6,821 nt of DNA. Source: Hyphomicrobiales bacterium (lineage in GTDB: Bacteria > Pseudomonadota > Alphaproteobacteria > Rhizobiales > NORP267). The stretch covers positions 4,947-11,767 of the forward strand of contig JAESRU010000019.1 in assembly GCA_016764455.1 (NCBI GenBank), written 5' to 3'. How positions within the stretch are numbered: position 1 is the stretch's first letter; every line of letters starts with the position of its first letter. A program made the translations under genes and the position numbers. This document shows, piece after piece, positions 1 through 6,642 of this stretch. The notes under the pieces are model-generated. The model had not been told where the DNA came from. It was given only the letters and a program-made list of their open reading frames with translations, and made no database searches.

Positions 1-177
1 GATGTAAAAATTGAATGTCCGAGCCCGACCGAGATCATCGTTTCGGGGAACGACAAACAGCGGGTTGGTCAGGTTGCTGCCGAGATCCGTAGATACCGGC
101 CGCCGGAGCCTTTCAAGGGCAAGGGCGTAAAGTACAAAGACGAATATATCTTCCGGAAGGAAGGCAAGAAGAAATAA
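1..177 (+). CDS. rplF: 50S ribosomal protein L6 (C-terminal end, 5' truncated by window)
   Basis: Only the last 58 codons are present, read in frame from base 1 to a TAA at 175-177. The fragment contains the L6 C-terminal signature: IVVSG-like strand and turn ([19 protein letters not shown]), then [16 protein letters not shown] and a lysine-rich end (RKEGKKK). L6 binds 23S rRNA domain VI near the sarcin-ricin loop and helps form the base of the L7/L12 stalk. The [10 protein letters not shown] stretch belongs to the second of its two repeated domains. rplR follows after 12 nt, the usual spc-operon order. No frameshift or internal stop is seen. The missing start lies upstream of the window. Confidence 0.96.
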   Translation, partial: DVKIECPSPTEIIVSGNDKQRVGQVAAEIRRYRPPEPFKGKGVKYKDEYIFRKEGKKK

Positions 178-189
178 CGGAGTGGCGGA

Positions 190-552
190 ATGGCCAAGTA
201 TTTAAGTTCTTTCCAGAGACGCCAACGTCGTATCAGACGTTCGGTGAAGATTGCGGGTGGCGGACGGCCGAGACTTACGGTCTTTCGTTCCAATGATCAT
301 ATTTATGCTCAAGTGATCGATGACGGCGAAGGTAAAACCCTGGTATCTGCTTCCAGTTTGGAAAAAGATTTCCGGGAAAAATCCGGCGCTGGCAACAATA
401 AAGATGCCGCTGCGGCGATTGGCAAACTAGTTGCTGAGCGTGCCAAGAAGGCAAAAATCAAGCAGGTCGTGTTTGACCGTAGTGGTTATCTCTATCACGG
501 GCGCATCAAGGCGCTTGGGGATGCTGCACGCGAAGCGGGCCTTGAATTTTAG
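190..552 (+). CDS. rplR: 50S ribosomal protein L18
   Basis: This 120-aa protein is close to the usual bacterial L18 length (117 in E. coli). L18 binds 5S rRNA and, with L5 and L25-type proteins, docks it in the central protuberance of the large subunit. The N-terminus is very basic ([10 protein letters not shown], residues 8-17), as expected for the rRNA-contacting tail. It is followed by [20 protein letters not shown] (26-45) and the family hallmark [13 protein letters not shown] at 93-105, ending in [12 protein letters not shown]. The ATG at 190 is supported by a GGAG SD at 179-182 with 7-nt spacing. It lies 12 nt behind rplF and 41 nt before rpsE, so it is almost certainly cotranscribed. 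Nothing is unusual in the protein. Confidence 0.97.
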   Translation: MAKYLSSFQRRQRRIRRSVKIAGGGRPRLTVFRSNDHIYAQVIDDGEGKTLVSASSLEKDFREKSGAGNNKDAAAAIGKLVAERAKKAKIKQVVFDRSGYLYHGRIKALGDAAREAGLEF

Positions 553-593
553 TAAATTGATGTTTGAACAAATAGAGAAACGGCGAAAAGTTT

Positions 594-1166
594 ATGGCTG
601 AACGCAATCCTCAGAGAGGCCGGTCCCAGCGAGATCGGCAGGAACGTGACAGCGAGTTTGTTGACAAGCTCGTTCACATAAACCGCGTCGCCAAAGTGGT
701 GAAGGGCGGTCGTCGTTTTGGTTTTGCAGCACTTGTTGTTGTGGGTGATCAAAAGGGACGTGTCGGCTTTGGTCATGGTAAGGCGCGGGAAGTGCCAGAA
801 GCTATTCGCAAGGCTACCGAAGCCGCGAAGCGCACCTTTATTCATGTGCCGCTGCGCGAAGGCCGGACATTGCATCATGATGTAGAAGGTAGTCATGGTG
901 CTGGTAAAGTATTGTTGCGGGCAGCACCGGCCGGTACTGGTATTATTGCCGGTGGTCCGATGCGTGCCGTTTTTGAGACAATGGGTATTCAGGATGTAGT
1001 TGCCAAATCAATCGGCTCTTCAAATCCTTACAACATGGTGCGCGCGACGTTTGACGCGCTTACTCATGGTGACAGCCCGAAAGGTGTTGCTGCACGCCGG
1101 GGGCTGAAAATGAGCACCTTGCAGGCGCGTCGCCAGGCAGCCGGTATTACGCAAAACGAGGCTTAG
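594..1166 (+). CDS. rpsE: 30S ribosomal protein S5
   Basis: S5 is a small-subunit protein at the back of the neck and mRNA entrance. It affects decoding accuracy, and its loop 2 is where spectinomycin-resistance changes arise. The 190-aa product begins with a charged, probably disordered extension (residues 1-20) absent from the 167-aa E. coli protein. The double-stranded RNA-binding-like domain follows: VNRVxKxVKGGRxF is seen as [16 protein letters not shown] at 29-44, then [14 protein letters not shown] at 55-68. The C-terminal domain has [15 protein letters not shown] (114-128) and [15 protein letters not shown] (142-156). The spectinomycin loop looks wild type. The ATG at 594 has only a weak purine run upstream (GAAAAG at 585-590, 3 nt away). 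A 13-codon ORF at 560-601 runs across it, so translation may depend on coupling. Confidence 0.97.
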   Translation: MAERNPQRGRSQRDRQERDSEFVDKLVHINRVAKVVKGGRRFGFAALVVVGDQKGRVGFGHGKAREVPEAIRKATEAAKRTFIHVPLREGRTLHHDVEGSHGAGKVLLRAAPAGTGIIAGGPMRAVFETMGIQDVVAKSIGSSNPYNMVRATFDALTHGDSPKGVAARRGLKMSTLQARRQAAGITQNEA

Positions 1167-1190
1167 ACAGCTTCTGAATTGGAGAATGAC

Positions 1191-1391
1191 ATGGCGAAGG
1201 ATAAATCCGCCAAGACAGTGACAGTTGAACAGATTGGCAGCCCCATCCGGCGCCGGTCAGATCAACGCGCGACCCTGATCGGGCTTGGTCTTAACAAGAT
1301 GCATCGCAAGCGTGAGCTTGAGGACACACCTGCCGTTCGCGGCATGATCAATAAAATTCATCACCTCGTTCGCGTTGTCGACGAGAGCTAG
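1191..1391 (+). CDS. rpmD: 50S ribosomal protein L30
   Basis: L30 is a small large-subunit protein. The 66-aa product fits the family (about 59-65 aa) and shows [13 protein letters not shown] (residues 9-21) and the signature [26 protein letters not shown] (28-53), ending in VRVVDES. The start is chosen at ATG 1191 because GGAG at 1181-1184 lies 6 nt upstream. An in-frame TTG at 1179 would give four more residues, but it overlaps that SD and has no site of its own. The gene sits 24 nt behind rpsE and 17 nt ahead of rplO. Presence of L30 fits a free-living proteobacterium, as it is lost in some other lineages. Confidence 0.96.
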   Translation: MAKDKSAKTVTVEQIGSPIRRRSDQRATLIGLGLNKMHRKRELEDTPAVRGMINKIHHLVRVVDES

Positions 1392-1408
1392 GTTGAAGGG
1401 AAAAGAAC

Positions 1409-1939
1409 ATGAAGCTCAACGAGCTTAGAGACATTGACGGTGCCACCCACGCACGCAAACGTGTGGGTCGCGGTATCGGTTCGGGTCTCGGTAAAACATC
1501 AGGTAGAGGCATGAAGGGCCAGAAGTCACGCTCCGGTGTGGCGATCAAGGGCTTTGAAGGCGGCCAGATGCCAATCCATCGGCGTCTTCCTAAGCGTGGC
1601 TTTGTGAATTACACGCGCAAGCATTTTAATGCTGTCAATCTGGGCCGAATTCAGACCGCGATTGATGCCAAGAAGCTTGATCCCAAAAAGACAGTTGATC
1701 TGGCTGCTTTGATTGAATCCGGGATTGTCCGTCGTGCACTTGATGGTGTGCGGTTGCTGGCCAAGGGTGAATTGACCACGAAAGTCAATTTTGCGGTCAA
1801 CGGCGTATCTAAAACTGCGCTTGAAGCGGTTGAGAAGGCCGGCGGCAAAGTTGAGATAGTGGCTTCCAGACCGGTGGCAGCTGCCAGCGCGGACGAGGAA
1901 AAGACTGAGAAGCCGAAAAAGTCCAAAAAAGAAGATTAG
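1409..1939 (+). CDS. rplO: 50S ribosomal protein L15
   Basis: L15 is a late-assembling large-subunit protein whose glycine/arginine-rich N-terminal arm threads into 23S rRNA. That arm is plain here: [27 protein letters not shown] at 17-43, then [17 protein letters not shown] at 49-65. The globular domain (about 75-155) ends in [12 protein letters not shown]. At 176 aa it is longer than the E. coli protein (144 aa). The extra length is a C-terminal tail (about 155-176) that is alanine-rich and then charged ([14 protein letters not shown]), a type of extension common in alphaproteobacteria. The SD is the GAAGGG purine stretch at 1395-1400, 8 nt before ATG 1409. The gene is followed by a 65-nt gap before secY that contains a perfect palindrome. 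Confidence 0.97.
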   Translation: MKLNELRDIDGATHARKRVGRGIGSGLGKTSGRGMKGQKSRSGVAIKGFEGGQMPIHRRLPKRGFVNYTRKHFNAVNLGRIQTAIDAKKLDPKKTVDLAALIESGIVRRALDGVRLLAKGELTTKVNFAVNGVSKTALEAVEKAGGKVEIVASRPVAAASADEEKTEKPKKSKKED

Positions 1940-1964
1940 GACAGGATGAAATTGGGGGTGCTCG

Positions 1965-1978
1965 GTACCATATGGTAC
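1965..1978. repeat. Perfect 14-bp palindrome between rplO and secY
   Basis: GTACCATATGGTAC equals its own reverse complement. As RNA it could form a 5-bp stem with a 4-base loop. One more C-G pair is possible at 1963/1980 beyond a mismatch. It lies 26 nt after the rplO stop and 27 nt before the secY ATG, upstream of the secY SD. No T-run follows, so it is not an intrinsic terminator. Role unknown: it could be a dimeric-protein site, an mRNA hairpin or chance. Confidence 0.6.
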
Positions 1979-1993
1979 AGGACAACCGGACCC

Positions 1994-1997
1994 GGAG
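1994..1997 (+). promoter_or_regulatory. Ribosome binding site of secY
   Basis: GGAG lies 7 nt before the ATG at 2005. This supports that start over any upstream in-frame codon. Confidence 0.8.
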
Positions 1998-2004
1998 CGT
2001 ATAG

Positions 2005-3342
2005 ATGGCCTCAGCAGCTGAACAACTTGCAGCCAATCTGAATTTTTCTGCGATTGGCAAAGCGACCGAGCTGAAAAAGCGGATCTGGTTTACGCTGGCT
2101 GCGCTTCTCGTTTATCGTTTGGGTACGTATATTCCGCTTCCTGGTATCAACCTTGACGCAGTCGCTGACCTGTTTCGACAAAACCAATCCGGAATGCTTG
2201 GCCTGTTCAATATGTTTTCGGGCGGTGCTGTCGGGCGGATGGCGATTTTCGCCCTGAATATCATGCCTTATATTTCGGCGTCGATCATCATGCAGTTGAT
2301 GACCGCCGTATCGCCACGTCTTGAAGAGCTCAAGAAAGAAGGCGAGCAGGGCCGTAAGGTCATCAATCAATATACACGTTATGGTACGGTTTTGCTGGCG
2401 GTCGTGCAGGCTTACGGCATTTCGGTCGGGCTGGAGAGCGCTGGTAATATTGTTGCTGATCCAGGTTGGTTTTTCCGTATCACAACGGTTGTAACGCTCA
2501 CAGGCGGCACCGTATTCCTGATGTGGCTTGGCGAGCAGATCACAGCACGCGGTATCGGAAATGGTATTTCGCTGATTATCTTTGCAGGCATCGTTGCCGA
2601 ATTGCCGTCAGCTGTTGTTGGTATGCTGGAACTTGGGCGCCAGGGCGCGCTTTCAACCGGCCTGATCCTTGCTGTTATTGCCATGGCAATCGGCGTGATC
2701 ATGATGATTGTATTTGTCGAACGGGCACAGCGGCGGCTTCTGGTTCAATATCCCAAACGCCAGGTTGGCAATCAAATGTTCCAGGGGGATACTTCCCACC
2801 TACCATTAAAATTGAACACGGCTGGCGTTATTCCAGCGATTTTTGCATCCTCAATTCTGTTGCTGCCAATCACGTTGGCAAATTTTTCGGGTGGTTCGGG
2901 TGGCGATTGGCTGACCACAATTACGACATTGCTCGGTCGCGGCCAGCCTCTGTTCCTTCTGCTTTATGGTGGCGGTATCGCGTTCTTCGCGTTCCTCTAT
3001 ACAGCGATTGTTTTCAGCCCCAAGGATACGGCTGATAATCTCAAGAAAAATGGCGGGTTTATTCCTGGTATTCGTCCAGGTGAACGGACCGCGGAATATA
3101 TCGATTATGTGCTGACCCGGATTACCGTTGTTGGTGCCATCTACCTGGTTTTTGTTTGTATCCTGCCAGAAATTCTGATCGCACGAGCAGCGGTTCCGTT
3201 CTATTTCGGCGGCACATCTTTGTTGATCGTGGTGAGCGTGACGATGGATACGGTGTCCCAGGTGCAGGGCCATTTGCTGGCTCATCAATATGAAGGCATG
3301 GTCAAACGGACGCGGCTTAAGGGCCGAGGGAGGCGCAGGTGA
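2005..3342 (+). CDS. secY: Preprotein translocase subunit SecY
   Basis: SecY is the channel-forming subunit of the SecYEG translocon in the inner membrane, passing unfolded preproteins outward and membrane segments sideways. The 445-aa product matches the usual length (443 in E. coli). Ten hydrophobic segments can be placed at about 25-45, 78-100, 126-144, 157-175, 185-205, 216-238, 272-292, 315-337, 370-390 and 397-415. The plug region lies near 60-75 ([14 protein letters not shown]). Conserved motifs include [16 protein letters not shown] (83-98), [15 protein letters not shown] (176-190), [16 protein letters not shown] (237-252) and [19 protein letters not shown] (356-374). That last motif includes the cytosolic loop that contacts SecA and the ribosome. 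The C-terminus is very basic ([12 protein letters not shown]). The bases encoding it also carry the adk SD, and the stop codon overlaps adk by 4 nt. Confidence 0.98.
   Translation: MASAAEQLAANLNFSAIGKATELKKRIWFTLAALLVYRLGTYIPLPGINLDAVADLFRQNQSGMLGLFNMFSGGAVGRMAIFALNIMPYISASIIMQLMTAVSPRLEELKKEGEQGRKVINQYTRYGTVLLAVVQAYGISVGLESAGNIVADPGWFFRITTVVTLTGGTVFLMWLGEQITARGIGNGISLIIFAGIVAELPSAVVGMLELGRQGALSTGLILAVIAMAIGVIMMIVFVERAQRRLLVQYPKRQVGNQMFQGDTSHLPLKLNTAGVIPAIFASSILLLPITLANFSGGSGGDWLTTITTLLGRGQPLFLLLYGGGIAFFAFLYTAIVFSPKDTADNLKKNGGFIPGIRPGERTAEYIDYVLTRITVVGAIYLVFVCILPEILIARAAVPFYFGGTSLLIVVSVTMDTVSQVQGHLLAHQYEGMVKRTRLKGRGRRR
3328..3333 (+). promoter_or_regulatory. Ribosome binding site of adk inside the secY 3' end
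   Basis: GGGAGG lies 5 nt before the GTG start at 3339. It is embedded in the codons for the arginine/glycine-rich SecY tail, so secY and adk are probably translationally coupled. Confidence 0.8.
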
Positions 3343-3995
3343 GGCTAATACTTCTTGGTCCGCCTGGTGCAGGCAAAGGAACGCAGGCAGCGCGTCTGGA
3401 AAAACAGTTTGGGATTCTCCAACTTTCAACGGGCGATATGCTCCGCGCGGCGGTTGCTGCTGGATCACCCATAGGGGTTAAAGCCAAAGCGGTTATGGAG
3501 CGCGGTGAATTGGTGTCTGACGATATTGTCATTGGCATCATTTCCGATCGTATCGACGAGCCTGACGTGGCAAATGGTTATATTCTCGACGGGTTTCCAC
3601 GCACTGTGGCGCAAGCTGAAGCTCTTGATTCCTTGTTGGTTCAAAAAGGCAGCAAGCTTGACCGCGTTATTGAAATTGCGGTCGATGACAGCGCCTTGGT
3701 TGAGCGGATTGCGGGTCGGTATAGCTGCAAAAAATGCGGTGCAGGATACCATGATTTGCATCAGAAACCCAAAATAGAGGGTGTTTGTGATTCTTGCGGC
3801 GGGGAAGATTTTTTACGCCGCGCAGACGATAATGCAGAGACTGTAAAAAGTCGTCTGAAAGCCTATCACGCCCAGACCGCGCCGCTTGTAGTTTACTATT
3901 CCGGGAAGGAATTGCTGCATAGCGTTGATGGAATGGCGGATATTGACAAAGTGACTGAAGATATTGTTGGGGAACTGAAGGCTATCGACGCCTGA
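3339..3995 (+). CDS. adk: Adenylate kinase, zinc-binding (four-cysteine) LID type
   Basis: Adk is a cytoplasmic enzyme that interconverts ATP + AMP and 2 ADP. The 218-aa long-form product has the P-loop GPPGAGKGT at 7-15, the AMP-site segment STGDMLR at 30-36, and [10 protein letters not shown] at 84-93. The LID begins after VERIAGRY (121-128). It carries Cys130-X2-Cys133-X16-Cys150-X2-Cys153, the spacing known from zinc-binding Gram-positive adenylate kinases. The E. coli enzyme has no such cysteines. [14 protein letters not shown] (160-173) supplies the catalytic arginines after the LID. The start is GTG at 3339, overlapping the secY stop as GTGA, with a strong SD (GGGAGG, 5 nt). The secY-adk-rpsM order is typical of alphaproteobacteria and many Gram-positives. 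A 199-nt regulatory gap follows. Confidence 0.98.
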   Translation: MRLILLGPPGAGKGTQAARLEKQFGILQLSTGDMLRAAVAAGSPIGVKAKAVMERGELVSDDIVIGIISDRIDEPDVANGYILDGFPRTVAQAEALDSLLVQKGSKLDRVIEIAVDDSALVERIAGRYSCKKCGAGYHDLHQKPKIEGVCDSCGGEDFLRRADDNAETVKSRLKAYHAQTAPLVVYYSGKELLHSVDGMADIDKVTEDIVGELKAIDA

Positions 3996-4023
3996 AGGTT
4001 CTGATATTAAATAGAAAAGGTGG

Positions 4024-4051
4024 TTGACGAAGTAGGCGAAAATCCTATAAA
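4024..4051 (+). promoter_or_regulatory. Candidate sigma70-type promoter for the alpha operon (rpsM-rpsK-rpoA-rplQ)
   Basis: A -35 box TTGACG (4024-4029) and a -10 box TATAAA (4046-4051) are separated by 16 nt; each differs from consensus at one position. The region just upstream (about 4003-4020) is AT-rich, as expected near an rRNA or ribosomal-protein promoter. Transcription would start near 4058-4060 and leave a 5' leader of about 135 nt before the rpsM GTG. It lies in the only large gap of the cluster, which supports it. Read-through from the spc part is also likely, because no terminator is seen after adk. Confidence 0.65.
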
Positions 4052-4057
4052 AATCGG

Positions 4058-4194
4058 GAATCCAAAGGTAATTTTGGAACGTCGCCCCGGTTTCAGGTCA
4101 GGAACTGGCGTGGCGCTTGATGCGCTGGGAAAACAGTTCTTTGGCGCAGGGTAGAGTTTAGCTTCGCTGAGCATCATCAAGGAGACTTACAAAC
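4058..4194 (+). promoter_or_regulatory. Structured 5' leader of rpsM, possible autoregulatory mRNA element
   Basis: Two foldable elements are visible. Element 1 has an outer stem of 8 pairs (4100-4107 with 4134-4141, one G-U) enclosing an apical hairpin (4113-4116 with 4122-4125, GCGC/GCGC, loop TTGAT at 4117-4121). Element 2 is a hairpin of 7 pairs (4156-4162 with 4166-4172, two G-U) just before the SD. The apical loop with its closing bases (CTTGATG, 4116-4122) is perfectly complementary to CATCAAG at 4175-4181, which runs into the SD AAGGAG. A loop-SD pseudoknot is therefore possible. In E. coli the alpha operon is repressed by S4 at a pseudoknot around the rpsM start. Here rpsD is not in the operon, so the ligand, if any, is unknown. 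No convincing coding sequence is seen in the 199-nt gap. Confidence 0.45.
4179..4184 (+). promoter_or_regulatory. Ribosome binding site of rpsM
   Basis: AAGGAG, a full-strength SD, lies 10 nt before the GTG at 4195. The first bases of this site are also within the segment complementary to the upstream apical loop. Confidence 0.8.
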
Positions 4195-4563
4195 GTGGCT
4201 CGTATAGCAGGTGTCAACATTCCGACGGACAAGCGCGTAGAGATCGCGCTTTGCTACATTCATGGTATCGGCCCGAAGGGTGCGCGCGATATTTGCGCGG
4301 CAGTGGATATTCCGCGCGAGCGTCGCGTCAACCAATTGTCGGACTCAGATGTGATTCGGATCCGCGAAACCATTGATGCCAGTTTCAAAGTGGAAGGGGA
4401 CCTTCGTCGGGAGGTCGCCATGAATATCAAACGGTTGATGGATTTGGGTTGTTACCGGGGATTGCGCCATCGGCGCGGGTTGCCGGTACGTGGCCAACGT
4501 ACACACACCAATGCTCGTACTCGCAAAGGCCCTGCAAAGGCCATTGCAGGTAAAAAGAAATAA
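4195..4563 (+). CDS. rpsM: 30S ribosomal protein S13
   Basis: S13 sits in the head of the small subunit, forms bridges to the large subunit, and contacts P-site tRNA with its C-terminal tail. The 122-aa product (118 in E. coli) begins [19 protein letters not shown] and has the helix-turn segment [14 protein letters not shown] (21-34). It then shows [53 protein letters not shown], with the [13 protein letters not shown] signature at 91-103. The start is GTG at 4195, supported by AAGGAG 10 nt upstream and by alignment to the invariant MARIAGV N-terminus. It is the first gene after the candidate promoter and structured leader. rpsK follows after 30 nt. Confidence 0.98.
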   Translation: MARIAGVNIPTDKRVEIALCYIHGIGPKGARDICAAVDIPRERRVNQLSDSDVIRIRETIDASFKVEGDLRREVAMNIKRLMDLGCYRGLRHRRGLPVRGQRTHTNARTRKGPAKAIAGKKK

Positions 4564-4593
4564 TCGCGTTTCGCGAAGTTCAGGGAATTTTTA

Positions 4594-4983
4594 ATGGCTA
4601 AAGAACAAACACGCGTTAAGCGCCGCGTGCGGAAGAATATCTCCGCTGGCGTTGCTCATGTAAACGCGACGTTCAACAATACAGTTATCACCATCGCGGA
4701 CGCGCAGGGCAATGTCATTGCCTGGTCAACCGCTGGTGCCATGGGGTTCAAGGGATCACGAAAGTCGACCCCTTATGCGGCTCAATTGGCGGCTGAAGAC
4801 GCCGGCAAGAAGGCCATGGAACATGGAATGAAAACCCTGGAAGTGCAGATTCGTGGCCCGGGATCGGGACGGGAATCAGCTTTGCGGGCGTTGCAGGCGA
4901 CCGGGTTCACAATCACGACCATTCGTGACGTGACCACGATCCCGCATAACGGTTGCCGTGCCCGTAAGCGCCGGCGCGTTTGA
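4594..4983 (+). CDS. rpsK: 30S ribosomal protein S11
   Basis: S11 lies on the platform of the small subunit, where it helps shape the E site and the mRNA exit/SD region. The 129-aa product is exactly the usual bacterial length. It shows a basic N-terminus ([13 protein letters not shown], 7-19), [13 protein letters not shown] (22-34), [32 protein letters not shown] (39-70), [15 protein letters not shown] (86-100) and the arginine-rich end [14 protein letters not shown] (116-129). The SD is AGGGAA (4582-4587), 6 nt before ATG 4594. Next downstream is rpoA, with no rpsD between them, unlike E. coli but usual for alphaproteobacteria. The 67-85 nt gap to rpoA contains two hairpins. Confidence 0.98.
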   Translation: MAKEQTRVKRRVRKNISAGVAHVNATFNNTVITIADAQGNVIAWSTAGAMGFKGSRKSTPYAAQLAAEDAGKKAMEHGMKTLEVQIRGPGSGRESALRALQATGFTITTIRDVTTIPHNGCRARKRRRV

Positions 4984-4995
4984 GTATATGTATCC

Positions 4996-5011
4996 CGCCT
5001 GCTGACAGGCG
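4996..5011 (+). promoter_or_regulatory. Hairpin 1 in the rpsK-rpoA gap
   Basis: CGCCTG (4996-5001) and CAGGCG (5006-5011) form a perfect 6-pair stem around a 4-base loop CTGA. It starts 13 nt after the rpsK stop. The following bases are TGAAATCTG with no T-tract, so it is not an intrinsic terminator. It may protect or punctuate the mRNA, but function is not shown by sequence. Confidence 0.5.
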
Positions 5012-5026
5012 TGAAATCTGAAACAC

Positions 5027-5047
5027 TGTTCGCCGAAATGGCGAATA
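5027..5047 (+). promoter_or_regulatory. Hairpin 2 immediately upstream of the rpoA initiation region
   Basis: TGTTCGCC (5027-5034) pairs with GGCGAATA (5040-5047) over 8 pairs with one G-U, around the loop GAAAT. It ends 3 nt before ATG 5051 and would block ribosome access to that codon. It leaves the SD at 5056-5061 and the GTG at 5069 free. There is no T-tract after it. Confidence 0.5.
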
Positions 5048-5055
5048 TGAATGGC

Positions 5056-5061
5056 AAAGGA
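5056..5061 (+). promoter_or_regulatory. Probable ribosome binding site of rpoA, decides the start
   Basis: AAAGGA lies 7 nt before GTG 5069. The ATG at 5051 has no SD-like sequence at a usable distance, because its upstream region is a stable hairpin. This favours GTG 5069 as the true start. Confidence 0.6.
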
Positions 5062-5068
5062 TAGCTTC

Positions 5069-6091
5069 GTGATCCAGAGTAACTGGCAGGAACTTATTAA
5101 ACCGAACAAGCTCAAAATCGTTGGAGGCGACGATTCCCTGCGTAACGCAACCGTTGTTGCAGAACCGCTTGAACGTGGTTTTGGAATGACACTCGGTAAT
5201 TCTCTTCGTCGGGTATTGATGTCTTCGCTTCAGGGCGCGGCTGTAACCTCGGTGCAGATTGATGGTGTGTTGCACGAATTTTCGTCGATCACCGGCGTGC
5301 GCGAAGATGTGACGGACATAATCCTGAACATCAAGGAAGTCGCTATCCGGATGGATGTCGAAGGTCCAAAGCGCCTTATTCTTCATAAAGAAGGCCCGGC
5401 ACAGGTCACCGCTGCTGATATCCAGGGCATCGCGGACGTTGAAATTCTCAATCCTGATTTGGCGATTTGTACCCTTGATGAGGGCGCTGAAATCCGGATG
5501 GAGCTGACTGTTGATCGTGGCAAGGGCTATATTGCTGCTGAAGCAAACCGCCCGGCTGACGCGCCAATCGGTCTTATTCCGGTGGACAGTCTGTTCAGCC
5601 CGGTCAAGAAAGTTTCCTACAAGGTTGAGCATACCCGCGAAGGGCAAATCCTCGACTATGACAAGCTGACCATGCAGGTTGAAACCGACGGGTCTATTTC
5701 GCCTGATGATGCGGTCGCTTTTTCAGCACGTATTTTGCAAGACCAATTGCGGGTATTCGTCAACTTTGAAGAGCCTGAAAAAGAGGTTGTGGAAGAAGTT
5801 GTTCCGGAATTGGCGTTCAACCCGGCGCTGCTCAAGAAGGTTGATGAGCTTGAACTTTCAGTACGTTCAGCCAATTGCCTGAAGAACGACAATATCGTTT
5901 ATATCGGCGATCTCATTCAGAAGAGCGAAGCGGAAATGCTGCGCACACCGAATTTCGGTCGTAAATCACTGAATGAAATCAAAGAAGTTTTGGCAGGAAT
6001 GGGCCTCCATCTGGGTATGGAAGTTCCAAACTGGCCGCCGGAAGATATCGAAGCGCTGGCCAAACGGTACGGCGATCATCAAAACTATTAG
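5069..6091 (+). CDS. rpoA: DNA-directed RNA polymerase subunit alpha
   Basis: Alpha dimerises to nucleate RNA polymerase assembly and contacts promoters and activators. From GTG 5069 the product is 340 aa and begins [15 protein letters not shown], matching the usual alphaproteobacterial N-terminus. ATG 5051 would add MAKDSF and give 346 aa, but it lacks an SD. Residues below count from GTG. The N-terminal domain has [27 protein letters not shown] (33-59), [17 protein letters not shown] (65-81), [11 protein letters not shown] (134-144) and [24 protein letters not shown] (164-187). An acidic linker ([15 protein letters not shown], 234-248) follows. The C-terminal domain carries [11 protein letters not shown] (262-272), where Arg266 corresponds to UP-element-binding Arg265 of E. 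coli, and [16 protein letters not shown] (293-308). All key DNA-contact positions look intact. rplQ follows after 55 nt. Confidence 0.97.
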   Translation: MIQSNWQELIKPNKLKIVGGDDSLRNATVVAEPLERGFGMTLGNSLRRVLMSSLQGAAVTSVQIDGVLHEFSSITGVREDVTDIILNIKEVAIRMDVEGPKRLILHKEGPAQVTAADIQGIADVEILNPDLAICTLDEGAEIRMELTVDRGKGYIAAEANRPADAPIGLIPVDSLFSPVKKVSYKVEHTREGQILDYDKLTMQVETDGSISPDDAVAFSARILQDQLRVFVNFEEPEKEVVEEVVPELAFNPALLKKVDELELSVRSANCLKNDNIVYIGDLIQKSEAEMLRTPNFGRKSLNEIKEVLAGMGLHLGMEVPNWPPEDIEALAKRYGDHQNY

Positions 6092-6146
6092 GAATTACGG
6101 GATCCGGACCTGAATTTGTCCAGCCCCGATTTACAGGAGACTAGTT

Positions 6147-6578
6147 ATGCGTCATCGCGTTTCAGGACGTAAGCTCAACAGAACAGCAAGCCATCGTAAG
6201 GCGTTGTTTTGCAACATGGCGATTGCGTTGATCAAGCATGAGCAGATCACCACAACGTTGCCAAAGGCCAAGGAATTGCGCCCGGTTGTTGAAAAACTCG
6301 TAACGCTTGGCAAGGCGGGCACCTTGTCTGCGCGTCGTCAGGCTTTGAGCAAGCTCAACAACGACAATGCCATAGTGACCAAGCTGTTTGATGTGATTGC
6401 TGAGCGTTATAAAGAGCGTAACGGCGGTTATATCCGTGTCATGAAAGCCGGATTTCGGTTTGGCGACAATGCGCCGGTTGCTGTCATTGAATTTGTCGAT
6501 CGCGACGAGAGCGCCAAAGGACAGGATTCAGGTCCGTCTTTTGAAAATGAAGAAGACGGTGCTTCCGAAGCAGCGTAG
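6147..6578 (+). CDS. rplQ: 50S ribosomal protein L17
   Basis: L17 is a large-subunit protein near the peptide exit tunnel. The 143-aa product opens with the invariant [56 protein letters not shown] (1-56). It continues with [37 protein letters not shown] (84-120). Residues from about 121 are an acidic, low-complexity tail (ending [11 protein letters not shown]) that makes it longer than the 127-aa E. coli protein; such tails occur in alphaproteobacteria. A strong SD, AGGAG at 6135-6139, lies 7 nt before ATG 6147. This is the last gene of the operon: an intrinsic terminator begins about 20 nt after its stop. Confidence 0.98.
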   Translation: MRHRVSGRKLNRTASHRKALFCNMAIALIKHEQITTTLPKAKELRPVVEKLVTLGKAGTLSARRQALSKLNNDNAIVTKLFDVIAERYKERNGGYIRVMKAGFRFGDNAPVAVIEFVDRDESAKGQDSGPSFENEEDGASEAA

Positions 6579-6598
6579 TCTTATCGATATATTGAATT

Positions 6599-6629
6599 AA
6601 AGCGATCCTTGTCGGGTCGCTTTTTTTTT
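6599..6629 (+). terminator. Rho-independent terminator of the ribosomal-protein operon
   Basis: AGCGATCC (6601-6608) pairs with GGGTCGCT (6614-6621) over 8 pairs with one G-U, around the loop TTGTC. Nine consecutive T follow (6621-6629), and AA at 6599-6600 can extend the stem. Stem, loop and T-tract are all typical. It lies right after rplQ. Confidence 0.93.
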
Positions 6630-6642
6630 AGCCGCGCTATTG

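Noticed and set aside
1179..1190. Upstream TTG start for rpmD adding four residues
   Set aside because: The TTG overlaps the SD that serves ATG 1191, and the extra residues (MEND) are not part of the L30 family.
2851..3468. 205-codon frame on the minus strand opposite secY/adk, and other long antisense frames (e.g. opposite rpoA at 4913-5647)
   Set aside because: They run antisense to highly conserved genes and their translations resemble no protein family. They are by-products of the codon composition of secY, adk and rpoA.
3943..3967. TTGACA at 3943-3948 near the end of adk as a -35 box
   Set aside because: The nearest -10-like sequence (TATTGT, 3962-3967) is only 13 nt away, too close for sigma70. 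The promoter at 4024-4051 is better placed.
4110..4154. GTG-initiated frame VALDALGKQFFGAG in the same leader
   Set aside because: It has no SD and is very short, in a region better explained as structured RNA.
4120..4161. 13-codon frame MRWENSSLAQGRV in the rpsM leader as a leader peptide
   Set aside because: It has no SD, it lies across the hairpin stems, and its codons show no attenuation-like run of one amino acid.
4564..4576. TCGCG-TTT-CGCGA hairpin between rpsM and rpsK
   Set aside because: The stem is 5 bp with a 3-base loop and no T-tract. It is too small to claim a function, and the rpsK SD lies outside it.
5038..5064. Eight-codon frame MANMNGKG overlapping the rpoA start region
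   Set aside because: Its ATG lies in the loop/stem of hairpin 2 and has no SD. It most likely reflects chance ATGs around the rpoA start.
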